Shown: positions 1 through 7,753 of the stretch, one piece after another | Numbering within the stretch: position 1 is the first letter of the stretch | Layout of the letters: every line of letters begins with the position of its first letter | Source of the DNA: a virus | IMG/VR virus record: IMGVR_UViG_3300034418_002632 | Coordinates: 1-23,161 of that record | Direction: 5' to 3' (one strand) | DNA length: 23,161 bases | The notes under the pieces: model-generated | What the model was told of the DNA's origin: nothing | What the model saw: the letters and a program-made list of their open reading frames with translations, nothing else | Database searches by the model: none | Made by a program: the position numbers and the translations under genes

Positions 1-1712
1 CCAGAAACATAATTTGCTATATTTGCATATGTAACTTCTCCTGTTACATTAGCACCTGCTAGATTAGTTAATCCTGCGCCGTTGCCTGAAATTAACGTAT
101 TAGCAGTTATATTTCCACCAACAATATTGGCTGTTGCATTTAAATCTGTGTATGTCCCAGTGTAAGCAGTAATTAATCCAGTGTTTCCCTGAACATCAAG
201 TCGAGCATTAGCACCTTGCACCGATATAGTATTTACAACATTTAAATTAGCTAGTGTACCAACACTTGTAATGTTTGGTTGCGCCGCAATAGTAACTGTA
301 CCTGCTGTAGTAGCAAAAGTTGCTGAACCAGCAGTTGTAGCAGAGTTAGCGTGAACAGCGTTAGGAACAAAACCTGTTACGTTTGCTCCAGCGATTGCAC
401 TTAGTCCAGAACCATTACCTGAGAAAATACCTGTGTTAGCAGTGATATTTGCCGCAGTGATGTTACCTGAAACATTTAATGATGTTAGCGTACCAACTGA
501 AGTAATATTTGGTTGTGCTGAAACAGTAACGTTACCTGCGTAATTGGCAAAATTAGCATTTAATTGAGTACCAATAGCATCATATGTTATTTCACCTGTG
601 GTATCATCATAATATAAAATGTTACCTGTGTTATCATTACGTACAGGTTTGACTGTAAATGAGTTTGCTGTGCTAGTTGTTAAGTTAGCACCTGTAGCAT
701 TTAAAATGATAGAATTGTTTGCTTGATCTAAATTACCAGCACGTGCACCAATTGCAACAGCATTTGATCCTAAATTAATCTCACCTGCACCAAGACCAAT
801 AGCAACAGTTGTTGCACCTGCATTAGAACCTGTACCTAATTTAATTGAACTTGAATTAACCGTTAAACCAGCGACTTCAGCAGAAACATTTGCTACAAGA
901 TACTTAACATTAGCATATTCTAATACGCTGATATTGTTTGCAGTAAGATTTCCTGTAATATTTGCTGTATTTGCGTTGATAATATCAGTATCTACATTAC
1001 CAGTAACACCTAAGTTACCTTCTACATTAGCACCAACTGTTTGTACTATAAATCTATTTGGTTGTCCACCAACACTGATAGTTACATTGCCATCTAAAAC
1101 AGGAGTATCTACATTACTAGTTCCATTAGCGATCTTACCTACTGCAAGATTAGGAATATTTGCAACGTTGATATTTGATAATCCACCACCATCGCCAGTA
1201 AACAAAGTAGCAGTTACATTGCTATTTGCAATTAAAACTCCATTTATATTTCCTGCTGTAGCAATGTCTCCAGGAGTAGTGAATATATTTGATGCAGTAT
1301 CAAATGTGAAACCTGCACCAGCAACAAAGTTACCAGTACCATCACTGATTTGTATTTGTGTATTTGCTCCGGCTGCTGTACCATTACCTGATACGTTAGC
1401 AGTACCTTGTGCCCAAGTTAAATTACCAGAACCATCTGTTTGTAAATAGTACCCACTTGTTCCACCTGTAATTTTAACATTAGCAACATTACCAAAACTA
1501 ATATTACCATTGCTTACAGCAGTATTAGGTGCTCCACCTAATGCACCATTATTATTGAATTGAATTTCATAAATGTTGCCACCAGGAGGTGCAAAACCTC
1601 CTGCATAAACGCTCATTGTAGTTGTATCTACAGTTACGTTTAAAGGTAAAGTGTTTTGTACAAATGTCGCTTCTATAGGTTGAACTATAATCTCGGCTGT
1701 AATTTCTGGCAT
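1..1712 (-). CDS. Repetitive tail fibre / receptor-binding protein, C-terminus cut by window edge
   Basis: An open frame runs from the ATG at 1712-1710 to the left edge without a stop: 570 complete codons plus two bases. The composition is dominated by G, N, A, T and V, as in beta-structured phage fibres. A G-(N/D)-G-x-G-L motif recurs at residues 173-178, 432-437 and 543-548, the last two followed by AGANVTG. AQPNITSVGTL occurs twice, at 399-409 and 477-487. Residues 294-340 hold a YadA-head-like patch, TTVAIGLGAG followed by GSNAVAIGARAG. The motif LYYDDTTGEITYDAIG lies around 366-381. The start sits 1 nt after the stop of the upstream gene (TAATATG). The frame, start and partial status are seen directly. 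The fibre role is inferred from composition, repeats and position at the end of the tail module. Which receptor it binds cannot be read. Confidence 0.85.
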   Translation of the reverse strand, partial: MPEITAEIIVQPIEATFVQNTLPLNVTVDTTTMSVYAGGFAPPGGNIYEIQFNNNGALGGAPNTAVSNGNISFGNVANVKITGGTSGYYLQTDGSGNLTWAQGTANVSGNGTAAGANTQIQISDGTGNFVAGAGFTFDTASNIFTTPGDIATAGNINGVLIANSNVTATLFTGDGGGLSNINVANIPNLAVGKIANGTSNVDTPVLDGNVTISVGGQPNRFIVQTVGANVEGNLGVTGNVDTDIINANTANITGNLTANNISVLEYANVKYLVANVSAEVAGLTVNSSSIKLGTGSNAGATTVAIGLGAGEINLGSNAVAIGARAGNLDQANNSIILNATGANLTTSTANSFTVKPVRNDNTGNILYYDDTTGEITYDAIGTQLNANFANYAGNVTVSAQPNITSVGTLTSLNVSGNITAANITANTGIFSGNGSGLSAIAGANVTGFVPNAVHANSATTAGSATFATTAGTVTIAAQPNITSVGTLANLNVVNTISVQGANARLDVQGNTGLITAYTGTYTDLNATANIVGGNITANTLISGNGAGLTNLAGANVTGEVTYANIANYVS

Positions 1713-1713
1713 A

Positions 1714-2232
1714 TTACTGATACCTTACTATGAATCCTAATGGTTCCTTTTGATAATCATCCTTTCCACTAACTACATTTGGTCTGTCAACACCTACAGT
1801 AACAATAACTAAAACATTATCAGGAACTGCTGTACCATCGTTTAAGTTTGGTGTAGGTGTTGGATCAGGTGATCCACTACCATTTGCAATTTCATCAGGA
1901 ATATACAAATATCCTGTACCTGCGGCTGCGTTTGACCAATCTGCTACTAAGTTTGCAGAATAAGTACCTGCACCAGTTGAAGGTTGTGTTGCATTTAATG
2001 TAATATTACCTAAAGTCACTACATCAGGTGTAAGTGGGTTATATGTTACATTATCTACAGTATAAAATTTTGCACTTGCGTCTAAAGTCCACGTACTTGC
2101 ATCTACAGCATTACCCGTGTTGTCATTAAATTGTAAGGCAATCGTATACGATTCACCCGTGTATATTTCCAGGCACTGCATCTCAGTACCAGCGAAAGTC
2201 ATTGTTTTAGCGCCTGATAATAATAAACTCAT
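1714..2232 (-). CDS. Putative virion-associated beta-sandwich protein (tail tip/baseplate type)
   Basis: 172 aa, rich in T, N, D and G with alternating beta patterns and no signal peptide or membrane segment. The N-terminal part (about 20-55, YTGESYTIALQFNDNTGNAV) resembles the start of upper-baseplate/BppU-like phage domains, but only weakly. A proline-rich linker (GSPDPTPTPNLNDG) sits near residues 118-131. It lies between the J-like tip protein and the fibre and is directly followed by the fibre start, so an adaptor or second fibre component is plausible. The start is supported by an AAAGGA ribosome site 7-8 nt upstream and by a late-promoter-like motif just before that. No specific family is recognised with confidence. 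Confidence 0.75.
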   Translation of the reverse strand: MSLLLSGAKTMTFAGTEMQCLEIYTGESYTIALQFNDNTGNAVDASTWTLDASAKFYTVDNVTYNPLTPDVVTLGNITLNATQPSTGAGTYSANLVADWSNAAAGTGYLYIPDEIANGSGSPDPTPTPNLNDGTAVPDNVLVIVTVGVDRPNVVSGKDDYQKEPLGFIVRYQ

Positions 2233-2247
2233 TGTCGTGTTCCTTTA

Positions 2248-2260
2248 ATATTGTATTTAT
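2248..2260 (-). promoter_or_regulatory. T4-late-type promoter motif ATAAATACAATAT (exact copy)
   Basis: Exact minus-strand copy of the 13-mer found at four sites in this window. It ends 15 nt before the ATG at 2232 and directly precedes the Shine-Dalgarno sequence. The ATAAATA core matches the T4-family late promoter (TATAAATA, recognised by the gp55 sigma factor with the sliding clamp). The promoter function is inferred; the repetition is seen. Confidence 0.55.
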
Positions 2261-2281
2261 TCTATTGGTTAAAAATTAAAA

Positions 2282-2488
2282 CTATGAGACATCTATTGGT
2301 CCCTCATGGTCTTCTGTAATTATATCTTTATCAACTAATTCTTTTTTTAAGTCTCTGATTTGACTATCAAGTAACGCACTTTGAGGTAGTGTCAAAAGTC
2401 TGTTATATCCTTTAATAGCCTCCTTTCTTCCCACTCTTTCTATATGAGTCATTGTTGGTGGTTTTAGTGGGTGTATTATTCTACGCAT
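2282..2488 (-). CDS. Small hypothetical protein after the tail tip gene
   Basis: 68 aa. The N-terminal part is basic (MRRIIHPLKPP, RKEAIKGYNR) and the C-terminal part acidic and probably helical (SQIRDLKKELVDKDIITEDHEG). There are no membrane segments or cysteines. It lies between the J-like protein and the 172-aa structural protein, in the same direction and 20 nt after the J-like gene in transcription order counted from 2509 to 2488. I do not recognise a family. Position suggests a minor tail or assembly factor, but nothing in the sequence shows this. Confidence 0.6.
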   Translation of the reverse strand: MRRIIHPLKPPTMTHIERVGRKEAIKGYNRLLTLPQSALLDSQIRDLKKELVDKDIITEDHEGPIDVS

Positions 2489-2508
2489 ATTAATTTCCTA
2501 ATTATATT

Positions 2509-5500
2509 TTAAAACTTTTTATATCTTCTAACTAGAACATCACCTGTTACATTATTGGTATCATTTGCATCTAATGCTCGCCACAAATATCCAATAAATT
2601 CTATTGGAAAAAAGAATGGCAAACTAACACCAACATACTCATCCTCAAGTGCATATAATTGAGGTTGATTTGCTTTTAACTCAATAGTAGTGATATTTTG
2701 ATCATTTACAGTAAAAGTTGAACTGTACTTAAATTTAGCAAAAGGATTAAGTTGTATTGTAGCATCGGTAGATGATACAAATTGAAAAACAGCATCAATT
2801 ACAAAATATTCATAAGATGCTATTCCCCCACCAACATCAACAGACCCTAATGGGTACCAATCATTTTGCCCAGTTACAAAGTTACCATCAGTAGCCGCAG
2901 CCGGTGTAAATGAACCAGTACTACTTGCATCATAACCGTTTACTGTACTAGAAGTACCTTGATAATAGGGATACCATCTTGTAGATGAAATTGGTGTAGT
3001 TGTTGGTCTAACAATAGAAGGAGCATTTGTTGCATACAATACAGGAAGTGTCACATTGCCGCCGGAGTCTGACACAGACCAAGTTTCGTCTGCAACAAAA
3101 GTACCAACGTTTACGCCTGTGAGTTTATCATAGCTTATTGTACCATCTTGTATTGTATTACCATTTACACCGCCAGCAGGCTCTCCATTATCTGGATTTA
3201 AACACGTGATTGTTACACATCCATTTGCTATAAATGGAAATACTGGTTGATTAATACGAATCTGAGTATTAGATATATTTTCTACAACATACGTATCTGG
3301 AAGAATATACCCACTATCAGCACTAATAAGTGTTACATTTCCACCTAAACATGGTTTTGGATCCCAATCATAATACGTATTTGATGAAGGAACATAAAGT
3401 TCTAAAACATCGCTGAGAACATTCCCAGCTGTCCAAACATTACAATATGTGTTTGAATTATAATCTGTAATATTAGGTCCTAACCATTGTACAGGGCCTG
3501 CAGAAGGACTGTTAACACCTACTTGATCATTACGTGCTTTAACAGACCAGTAGTAAGTATTTTCTGGCAAATCTGTCATTGTAATTGTATAAGCAGTGTT
3601 TACTGTACCAGTACCTGAACCACTATTATTTGCAATAAATGTAGTTTCTAATGCTTTACCACTACCTGTTGCTAATATATCATCATTTGCAGTAAAAATA
3701 GTACCTACTGCATTAGAAGATGCGCCTGCACTTACCCAGTCAGTATTACCTGACGTATGAATAATGTAGGGTCTACCTACTGTTAAGAAACCTGTATAAT
3801 TAGGTTGATTAGACAAGTCAACTAAGTTTGCACCAAACGTTTCAAATGAACTGTTGCCCAAAGTATTAATTCTATATTCTTGACCTATAGAAATATTAGC
3901 CGCATCTAAGTCACCTGTTAAAGGCGAGCCATCTGCGTTATATGCACTTGTATAAAACGAATGCAATTCTGCATTACTGTCTGTGCCATACTGAAATTCT
4001 AAGTAATTAACAAGACCTGTATTTGGCACAATGCCAGTTACACTTAGATACGCAATTGAGCCATCTGCATTTAACCATAGATCGGGTGCTTCTGGCGTAC
4101 CAATTAAGTTAGGGTCTGCTAATCCAGTGTTTGGATCAGGCTGAAAGTCTAATAATGCTCTATCTGCGTAAATTGTATCGTTATATTCAAATGCAGTGAT
4201 AGAAACGCCTAGCGAACCATCTTGGTATTTTTCTTCTGCTACTGAAGCAACTCTAAACAGTTTACCATATGTAGTTGATGGATCTAATGGGTCTGGATTA
4301 AGTACGTCCCAACCATATACTTCTTGTTTGACACGTATAACATCACCTGCTTCTATTTGTATACCAGAATAGTCTAGTTTGCAAGTAATAGTTAAGTCTT
4401 CTCTACTCTGTAAAAGTCGCCTCACGCCTACGTACAGCGCCTGTACTGAATTGTTTATCACGGGGAAGTCTATGTCTAGTTTATTGACTGCTTCATTAGG
4501 CGACATAACGCCTACTTGATAATCTTCTAACTCAATAACTTGATAATCGATTTGATCTCTAATGTATTGGTTAGGATATGCAACTTCCATTTGGTTGTAA
4601 GTTTCATTTAAATTGATAGGAGCAACATTTATGCCCCCTATAAGATTGCTAGAATCAACTAAAAACAAATTACCAATTGTAGTATAATCTGTGTAACTTT
4701 GATTGATTACAACACTCCACTTTGCATTTAGTTCGTTATATTGTAACCAAGAGTCTGTTGAATCTACAAGAATCTGTAGATTTTCTAAACAACTAATATT
4801 TGTAGCAAGAGGACCATTGATGCGATATCTTGGTTGCGTACCTGTACCATAATCAATAATTTCGTCAGAGTAAGTATTCAATGCTGTTAGTGATGCTGTG
4901 TCAATACGTGATGCAGGAACAGCACAACCATAACGTGTGTTTTGCAAATAATCTGCAATTACATCACCTGGCTTATCTAATGAGTTTATAATTCTGGCTT
5001 GCAATGCACCAAGACTTGTTGTGCCTGAATCTGTGTTATATTCTACACGTATAATAGCAAATGCACAGTCTGTCATTAAATCTGTAGCAGTCCATCGTTC
5101 TCCTACAGGTATACCACCACCTGTAGATGCATCACTTAATATTTGAATAGCAGTTTGTCCACCTGTGTTAAAACCAGAACTCGATCCATCTGTAAACAAC
5201 CAAATCTTAATTTTACCACTAACTTTAGTGTCAATAGTAGGAGGTGTTGTGTTGTTAATTAAGCCAGTTACATTACCATTTGCACCAAATTCGACTTTTT
5301 TACCATCATAATAGATATTATCTGGGATACCCGGAGAAATAGTATCAAAAGTATAACCACCTGTATCTGTAACTTCTGCAAGTGCAACAACATACCACAT
5401 ATACTGTTGATCTTGTGATAGTTTTGCATCAATAACAGGTCCGCTTACATATCCACTACCATAAACTACAGGAATCTTGTTATCTGTTGCAGGTGGTAAT

Positions 5501-5697
5501 TGTACACGACCTCCACCTTGTCCTGCACCTAATCCTGACGCGGCAGACTTTTGCATACGTTTTGCAATTAGCGATGACACACCAACACTTAATAATGTTG
5601 ATCCAACAGCAGTAAAAACAGTAAGTGCCGCGCCACCTAAACCTATTGCAGTACCTATTGCAGTAACTAATGCTGATATCGCTGTAAAAACTGCCAT
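2509..5697 (-). CDS. J-like tail tip / host specificity protein with fibronectin-III-like region
   Basis: 1062 aa, the size expected of lambda J-family central tip proteins. Residues 5-45 are strongly hydrophobic and Gly/Ala-rich, then comes RMQKSAASGLGAGQGGG. The middle part, about 240-512, fits the phage-tail_3/J domain, ending in ITAFEYNDTIYAD, the usual close of that domain. A fibronectin-III-like strand pattern follows (YLEFQYGT near 565-572 and TYYWSVKARND near 714-724). Between these strands lie two tandem copies of the phage motif GxxYxIxxxGxxxFxxxGA, at about 605-623 and 641-682. The last 300 residues are beta-rich and probably bind the host or the fibre. The stop of the GNAT gene overlaps this start region (TAA at 5700-5698, ATG at 5697). 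The role is lambda J-like by order and architecture; receptor specificity is unknown. Confidence 0.85.
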   Translation of the reverse strand: MAVFTAISALVTAIGTAIGLGGAALTVFTAVGSTLLSVGVSSLIAKRMQKSAASGLGAGQGGGRVQLPPATDNKIPVVYGSGYVSGPVIDAKLSQDQQYMWYVVALAEVTDTGGYTFDTISPGIPDNIYYDGKKVEFGANGNVTGLINNTTPPTIDTKVSGKIKIWLFTDGSSSGFNTGGQTAIQILSDASTGGGIPVGERWTATDLMTDCAFAIIRVEYNTDSGTTSLGALQARIINSLDKPGDVIADYLQNTRYGCAVPASRIDTASLTALNTYSDEIIDYGTGTQPRYRINGPLATNISCLENLQILVDSTDSWLQYNELNAKWSVVINQSYTDYTTIGNLFLVDSSNLIGGINVAPINLNETYNQMEVAYPNQYIRDQIDYQVIELEDYQVGVMSPNEAVNKLDIDFPVINNSVQALYVGVRRLLQSREDLTITCKLDYSGIQIEAGDVIRVKQEVYGWDVLNPDPLDPSTTYGKLFRVASVAEEKYQDGSLGVSITAFEYNDTIYADRALLDFQPDPNTGLADPNLIGTPEAPDLWLNADGSIAYLSVTGIVPNTGLVNYLEFQYGTDSNAELHSFYTSAYNADGSPLTGDLDAANISIGQEYRINTLGNSSFETFGANLVDLSNQPNYTGFLTVGRPYIIHTSGNTDWVSAGASSNAVGTIFTANDDILATGSGKALETTFIANNSGSGTGTVNTAYTITMTDLPENTYYWSVKARNDQVGVNSPSAGPVQWLGPNITDYNSNTYCNVWTAGNVLSDVLELYVPSSNTYYDWDPKPCLGGNVTLISADSGYILPDTYVVENISNTQIRINQPVFPFIANGCVTITCLNPDNGEPAGGVNGNTIQDGTISYDKLTGVNVGTFVADETWSVSDSGGNVTLPVLYATNAPSIVRPTTTPISSTRWYPYYQGTSSTVNGYDASSTGSFTPAAATDGNFVTGQNDWYPLGSVDVGGGIASYEYFVIDAVFQFVSSTDATIQLNPFAKFKYSSTFTVNDQNITTIELKANQPQLYALEDEYVGVSLPFFFPIEFIGYLWRALDANDTNNVTGDVLVRRYKKF

Positions 5698-6150
5698 TTA
5701 GATGCCTCCCACCCAAACTTCTTCAGATTTTTGATATCCAAATCTTTCAAATTTTAAATCAGGAGAGTTAGACATCTTTGTAATAGTAAACATTTTGATT
5801 TTATCTTCTTCTACTAATTCTTCTGCTTTTTTGTTATATGCTTGTATTAAACGATAACCTGCTGAACTATTTCTATATTCTGGTTCTACCCAAAAAACTA
5901 ATTCTTGTAAAAATTTAAGTTCTGGGTCCCAAATGCTGTTGTTCATTATACCTGCAATCATACCAATAGGTTTGTCTTTTTCAGCAATGTATAATACTCC
6001 ACCACCTAATAAAATGTGATGAAAAATTGTGTTTACATGATCTGCATTATCGCAATTACGCATTAAATCAATAGGCGTTTCATTGCGAAAATTTCTTAGC
6101 ATATCTAAGATGTAATCAATGTCAAATTTGTCTGCTTCACGTATTTTCAT
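5698..6150 (-). CDS. GNAT-family acetyltransferase-like protein in tail-tip cluster
   Basis: 150 aa from the ATG at 6150-6148. The first residues MKIREADKFDIDYILDML are a typical GNAT opening. A beta strand pair VLYIAEKDKPIGMIAGIM lies at 52-69. ELVFWVEPEYRNSSAGYRLI at 83-102 fits GNAT motif A, the acetyl-CoA pyrophosphate loop, though the R/Q-x-x-G-x-G/A pattern is relaxed. A late FGYQKSEEVW (137-146) closes the fold. The frame is open further upstream, to 6261, but those residues (AEAAEAAAS) are the glycine tract of the neighbour read in another frame. The start at 6150 lies just after the neighbour's stop (TAATATG). GNAT-like proteins are known near virion genes of podoviruses (T7 gp13 region). 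Substrate is unknown, and it may be structural rather than catalytic. Confidence 0.8.
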   Translation of the reverse strand: MKIREADKFDIDYILDMLRNFRNETPIDLMRNCDNADHVNTIFHHILLGGGVLYIAEKDKPIGMIAGIMNNSIWDPELKFLQELVFWVEPEYRNSSAGYRLIQAYNKKAEELVEEDKIKMFTITKMSNSPDLKFERFGYQKSEEVWVGGI

Positions 6151-6151
6151 A

Positions 6152-6826
6152 TTAAGGTATTCTAATGTTTCTAGGATCAAAGCCAGGGAAGCCGCCGCCT
6201 CCGCCGCCTCCACCGCCTCCACCGTAGTATGTTTGATTCTTTGGTTCTTGTCCAAAGTCAAAGTCTACGCCAGAGATAGCATATACACGATCCATTGATG
6301 TATCAGTTGGATTGAATACTTTCCAACTTTCTTCGTTTGTTTTTCTACCAGCAATTCTGTTAGACAACACAGTTTTGTAACTGCTTGCCGCAACTGCTAC
6401 TGTAAAGTTATCTTGCTGACTATCTCTATCTTCTGTAATTCCATAACTTGTTATAATACCTGTAAATCTTAAATATGTATTATCTAATTCGTTATTATCG
6501 TCATAAAAACCACGCCATACTTCAACTTCACTACCTCTAATCTTGCTGTCAAGTACAACAAAGATATTATTTGTGTCAATACCAGACAATGAAATCATAG
6601 TATCACCAGCAGTAACACGTAAATCTCTGTTTTGTGCACCTACTTGCAATAATCCACCTAATGCAAGATAAACATCACCATCGATAGTTTCGTTTTTATA
6701 TGCACTACTAAATGTATATGTAGATGTATCAGTAGGATCAGTGTAATCGTTGTAAATTGTTAGTTTTACAAACTCTGCTGATTTGATTGCGCCTGTATTT
6801 TGTACTTCTGGTATATTTTGTGTCAT
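6152..6826 (-). CDS. L-like / DUF2163-like tail-tip hub protein with polyglycine tail
   Basis: 224 aa. Beta-rich N-terminal two thirds with AGDTMISLSGID, IRGSEVEVWRGFYDD and LRFTGIITSYGITED, a pattern shared with lambda gpL-like and DUF2163-type minor tail proteins. SNRIAGRKTNEESWKVFN followed by VYAISGVDFDFGQ matches the conserved GRxTN...F-W/F-G ending of that group. A run of eleven glycines near residues 201-211 precedes FPGFDPRNIRIP. It follows the M-like gene with a 3-nt gap, in the lambda M-L order. It probably forms part of the tip hub that J sits on. The family assignment rests on motif resemblance and gene order only. Confidence 0.7.
   Translation of the reverse strand: MTQNIPEVQNTGAIKSAEFVKLTIYNDYTDPTDTSTYTFSSAYKNETIDGDVYLALGGLLQVGAQNRDLRVTAGDTMISLSGIDTNNIFVVLDSKIRGSEVEVWRGFYDDNNELDNTYLRFTGIITSYGITEDRDSQQDNFTVAVAASSYKTVLSNRIAGRKTNEESWKVFNPTDTSMDRVYAISGVDFDFGQEPKNQTYYGGGGGGGGGGGFPGFDPRNIRIP
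6191..6223 (-). repeat. GGA/GGC triplet tract encoding eleven glycines
   Basis: 33 bp made only of GGT, GGA and GGC codons on the minus strand, a very GC-rich spot in AT-rich DNA. Such tracts are prone to length change. It also creates an alanine/glutamate-rich reading in another frame, which falsely extends the downstream GNAT gene upstream. Confidence 0.9.
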
Positions 6827-6829
6827 AAT

Positions 6830-7516
6830 TTACGCCGTTGCTACCCATTCGTATAATTGAAAGTCATCAGAAAATTCAATTAGTGCATTTCCTAATATTA
6901 CACCAGATTGTTTTTGATATCCGCCTGGTACTAATTTATAAGTAGGCATATTAGGGCAGAATAATTTAAATTGACATGAATTACCTACTGTAATACCATT
7001 ACCTGCAACACTAGTAGTTAAGATATTAGGTCTGTGTGTAGTAATTTGTACTGTAGAACCAGTTCCACGTAAAACTTGTGATTGCACAGTGAATGGATAA
7101 GTGTTATTACCAATTTGAATCAAGTCATTTGGTTCAAATAACACTCTTGTTGACGCAATAGCAGGTAAATTACTCAATGTTAATGTGCTACCCACAAAAC
7201 TTTGTACTGTTATACCGTTGATTTGTGCTGAACTCATCGACCCTTGATATCTAAATATCCAAGATAAGCAAGCATTGTTACCAAATGTAACTGTTTCTGG
7301 TACATTTCTGTCTAATGTGTCTAATGCTTCCATCAAAGCACGTGCTTCGTTGTATCTAAAACGACCGGGCATAGTTAAATTGATACGCCATGGTTGGTAT
7401 GTTGGTGTTTCTGAAGTTCTTGCAACTTCATTACGTGTAAATTGTATGCCAACAACCTTTCGTCTATCAATTTCTATAGCATTACAATTGTCAATAATTG
7501 TTTGTAATCCAGCCAT
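6830..7516 (-). CDS. M-like minor tail / distal tail protein
   Basis: 228 aa. The N-terminal half, with RRKVVGIQFTRNEV, YQPWRINLTMPGRFRYNEA and ALMEALDTLDRN, resembles distal tail proteins of the lambda M type, which bind the end of the tube. The second half is a small beta domain (VQSFVGSTLTLSNLP, NDLIQIGNNTYPF, VLRGTGSTVQI) similar in pattern to inserted carbohydrate-binding-like or OB-like modules seen in tip proteins. The end (VILGNALIEFSDDFQLYEW) returns to the distal tail fold. It sits between the small membrane protein and the L-like gene. Assignment is by order and pattern; moderate confidence. Confidence 0.68.
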   Translation of the reverse strand: MAGLQTIIDNCNAIEIDRRKVVGIQFTRNEVARTSETPTYQPWRINLTMPGRFRYNEARALMEALDTLDRNVPETVTFGNNACLSWIFRYQGSMSSAQINGITVQSFVGSTLTLSNLPAIASTRVLFEPNDLIQIGNNTYPFTVQSQVLRGTGSTVQITTHRPNILTTSVAGNGITVGNSCQFKLFCPNMPTYKLVPGGYQKQSGVILGNALIEFSDDFQLYEWVATA

Positions 7517-7528
7517 CGTTATTTCCTA

Positions 7529-7729
7529 TTATTTTTTAGAAAACGATTTTAGTTCTGTTACGTTGCGAATCTCTGATCCATAACCAACTGCATACATTAA
7601 CACAGTTAATGGCAATAACCAAAGAGATACTGCTCCTAACATGTGTCCCCATGTTAGAGATATCGCACCTAAACTAAAAACGTTTAATGTGCCTGTTTGT
7701 GGTACTTGTTTTTCACTTACTATTCTCAT
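7529..7729 (-). CDS. Small single-span membrane protein after the tape measure gene
   Basis: 66 aa. Residues about 17-50 are hydrophobic, with one clear membrane segment around 30-49 (LGAVSLWLLPLTVLMYAVGY). The first ten residues are polar and the tail is basic (KSFSKK). The start has a good AAGGAG site in a 17-nt element that is also found before the gene at 11228. The slot between tape measure and M-like protein has no counterpart in lambda. It could be a tail-associated membrane protein needed for DNA entry, or a holin-like lysis protein. The sequence does not decide between these. Confidence 0.65.
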   Translation of the reverse strand: MRIVSEKQVPQTGTLNVFSLGAISLTWGHMLGAVSLWLLPLTVLMYAVGYGSEIRNVTELKSFSKK

Positions 7730-7736
7730 TTGTTTC

Positions 7737-7753
7737 TCCTTATAAATTATTAA
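7737..7753 (-). repeat. 17-nt leader repeat TTAATAATTTATAAGGA (copy 1)
   Basis: Identical to 11236-11252. It contains the stop region of the tape measure gene and the Shine-Dalgarno sequence of the 66-aa membrane protein. Both copies sit immediately before a small gene, which suggests a shared translation or promoter element. Confidence 0.5.

Noticed and set aside
934-1449. 171-codon plus-strand open frame with a hydrophobic protein
   Set aside because: It lies fully antisense to the repetitive fibre gene; its Pro/Leu/Val-rich reading is the mirror of Gly/Asn/Thr codons. No ribosome site or neighbours on that strand.
5477-5716. Short open frames on both strands over the start of the J-like gene
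   Set aside because: Both are shadows of the Gly/Ala-rich J N-terminus; the tight neighbour starts and the J frame explain the region.
5698-6261. Longer form of the GNAT gene starting at 6261
   Set aside because: The extra 37 residues overlap the hub gene's glycine tract and lack family features. The ATG at 6150 follows the hub stop by 1 nt and begins a typical GNAT sequence.
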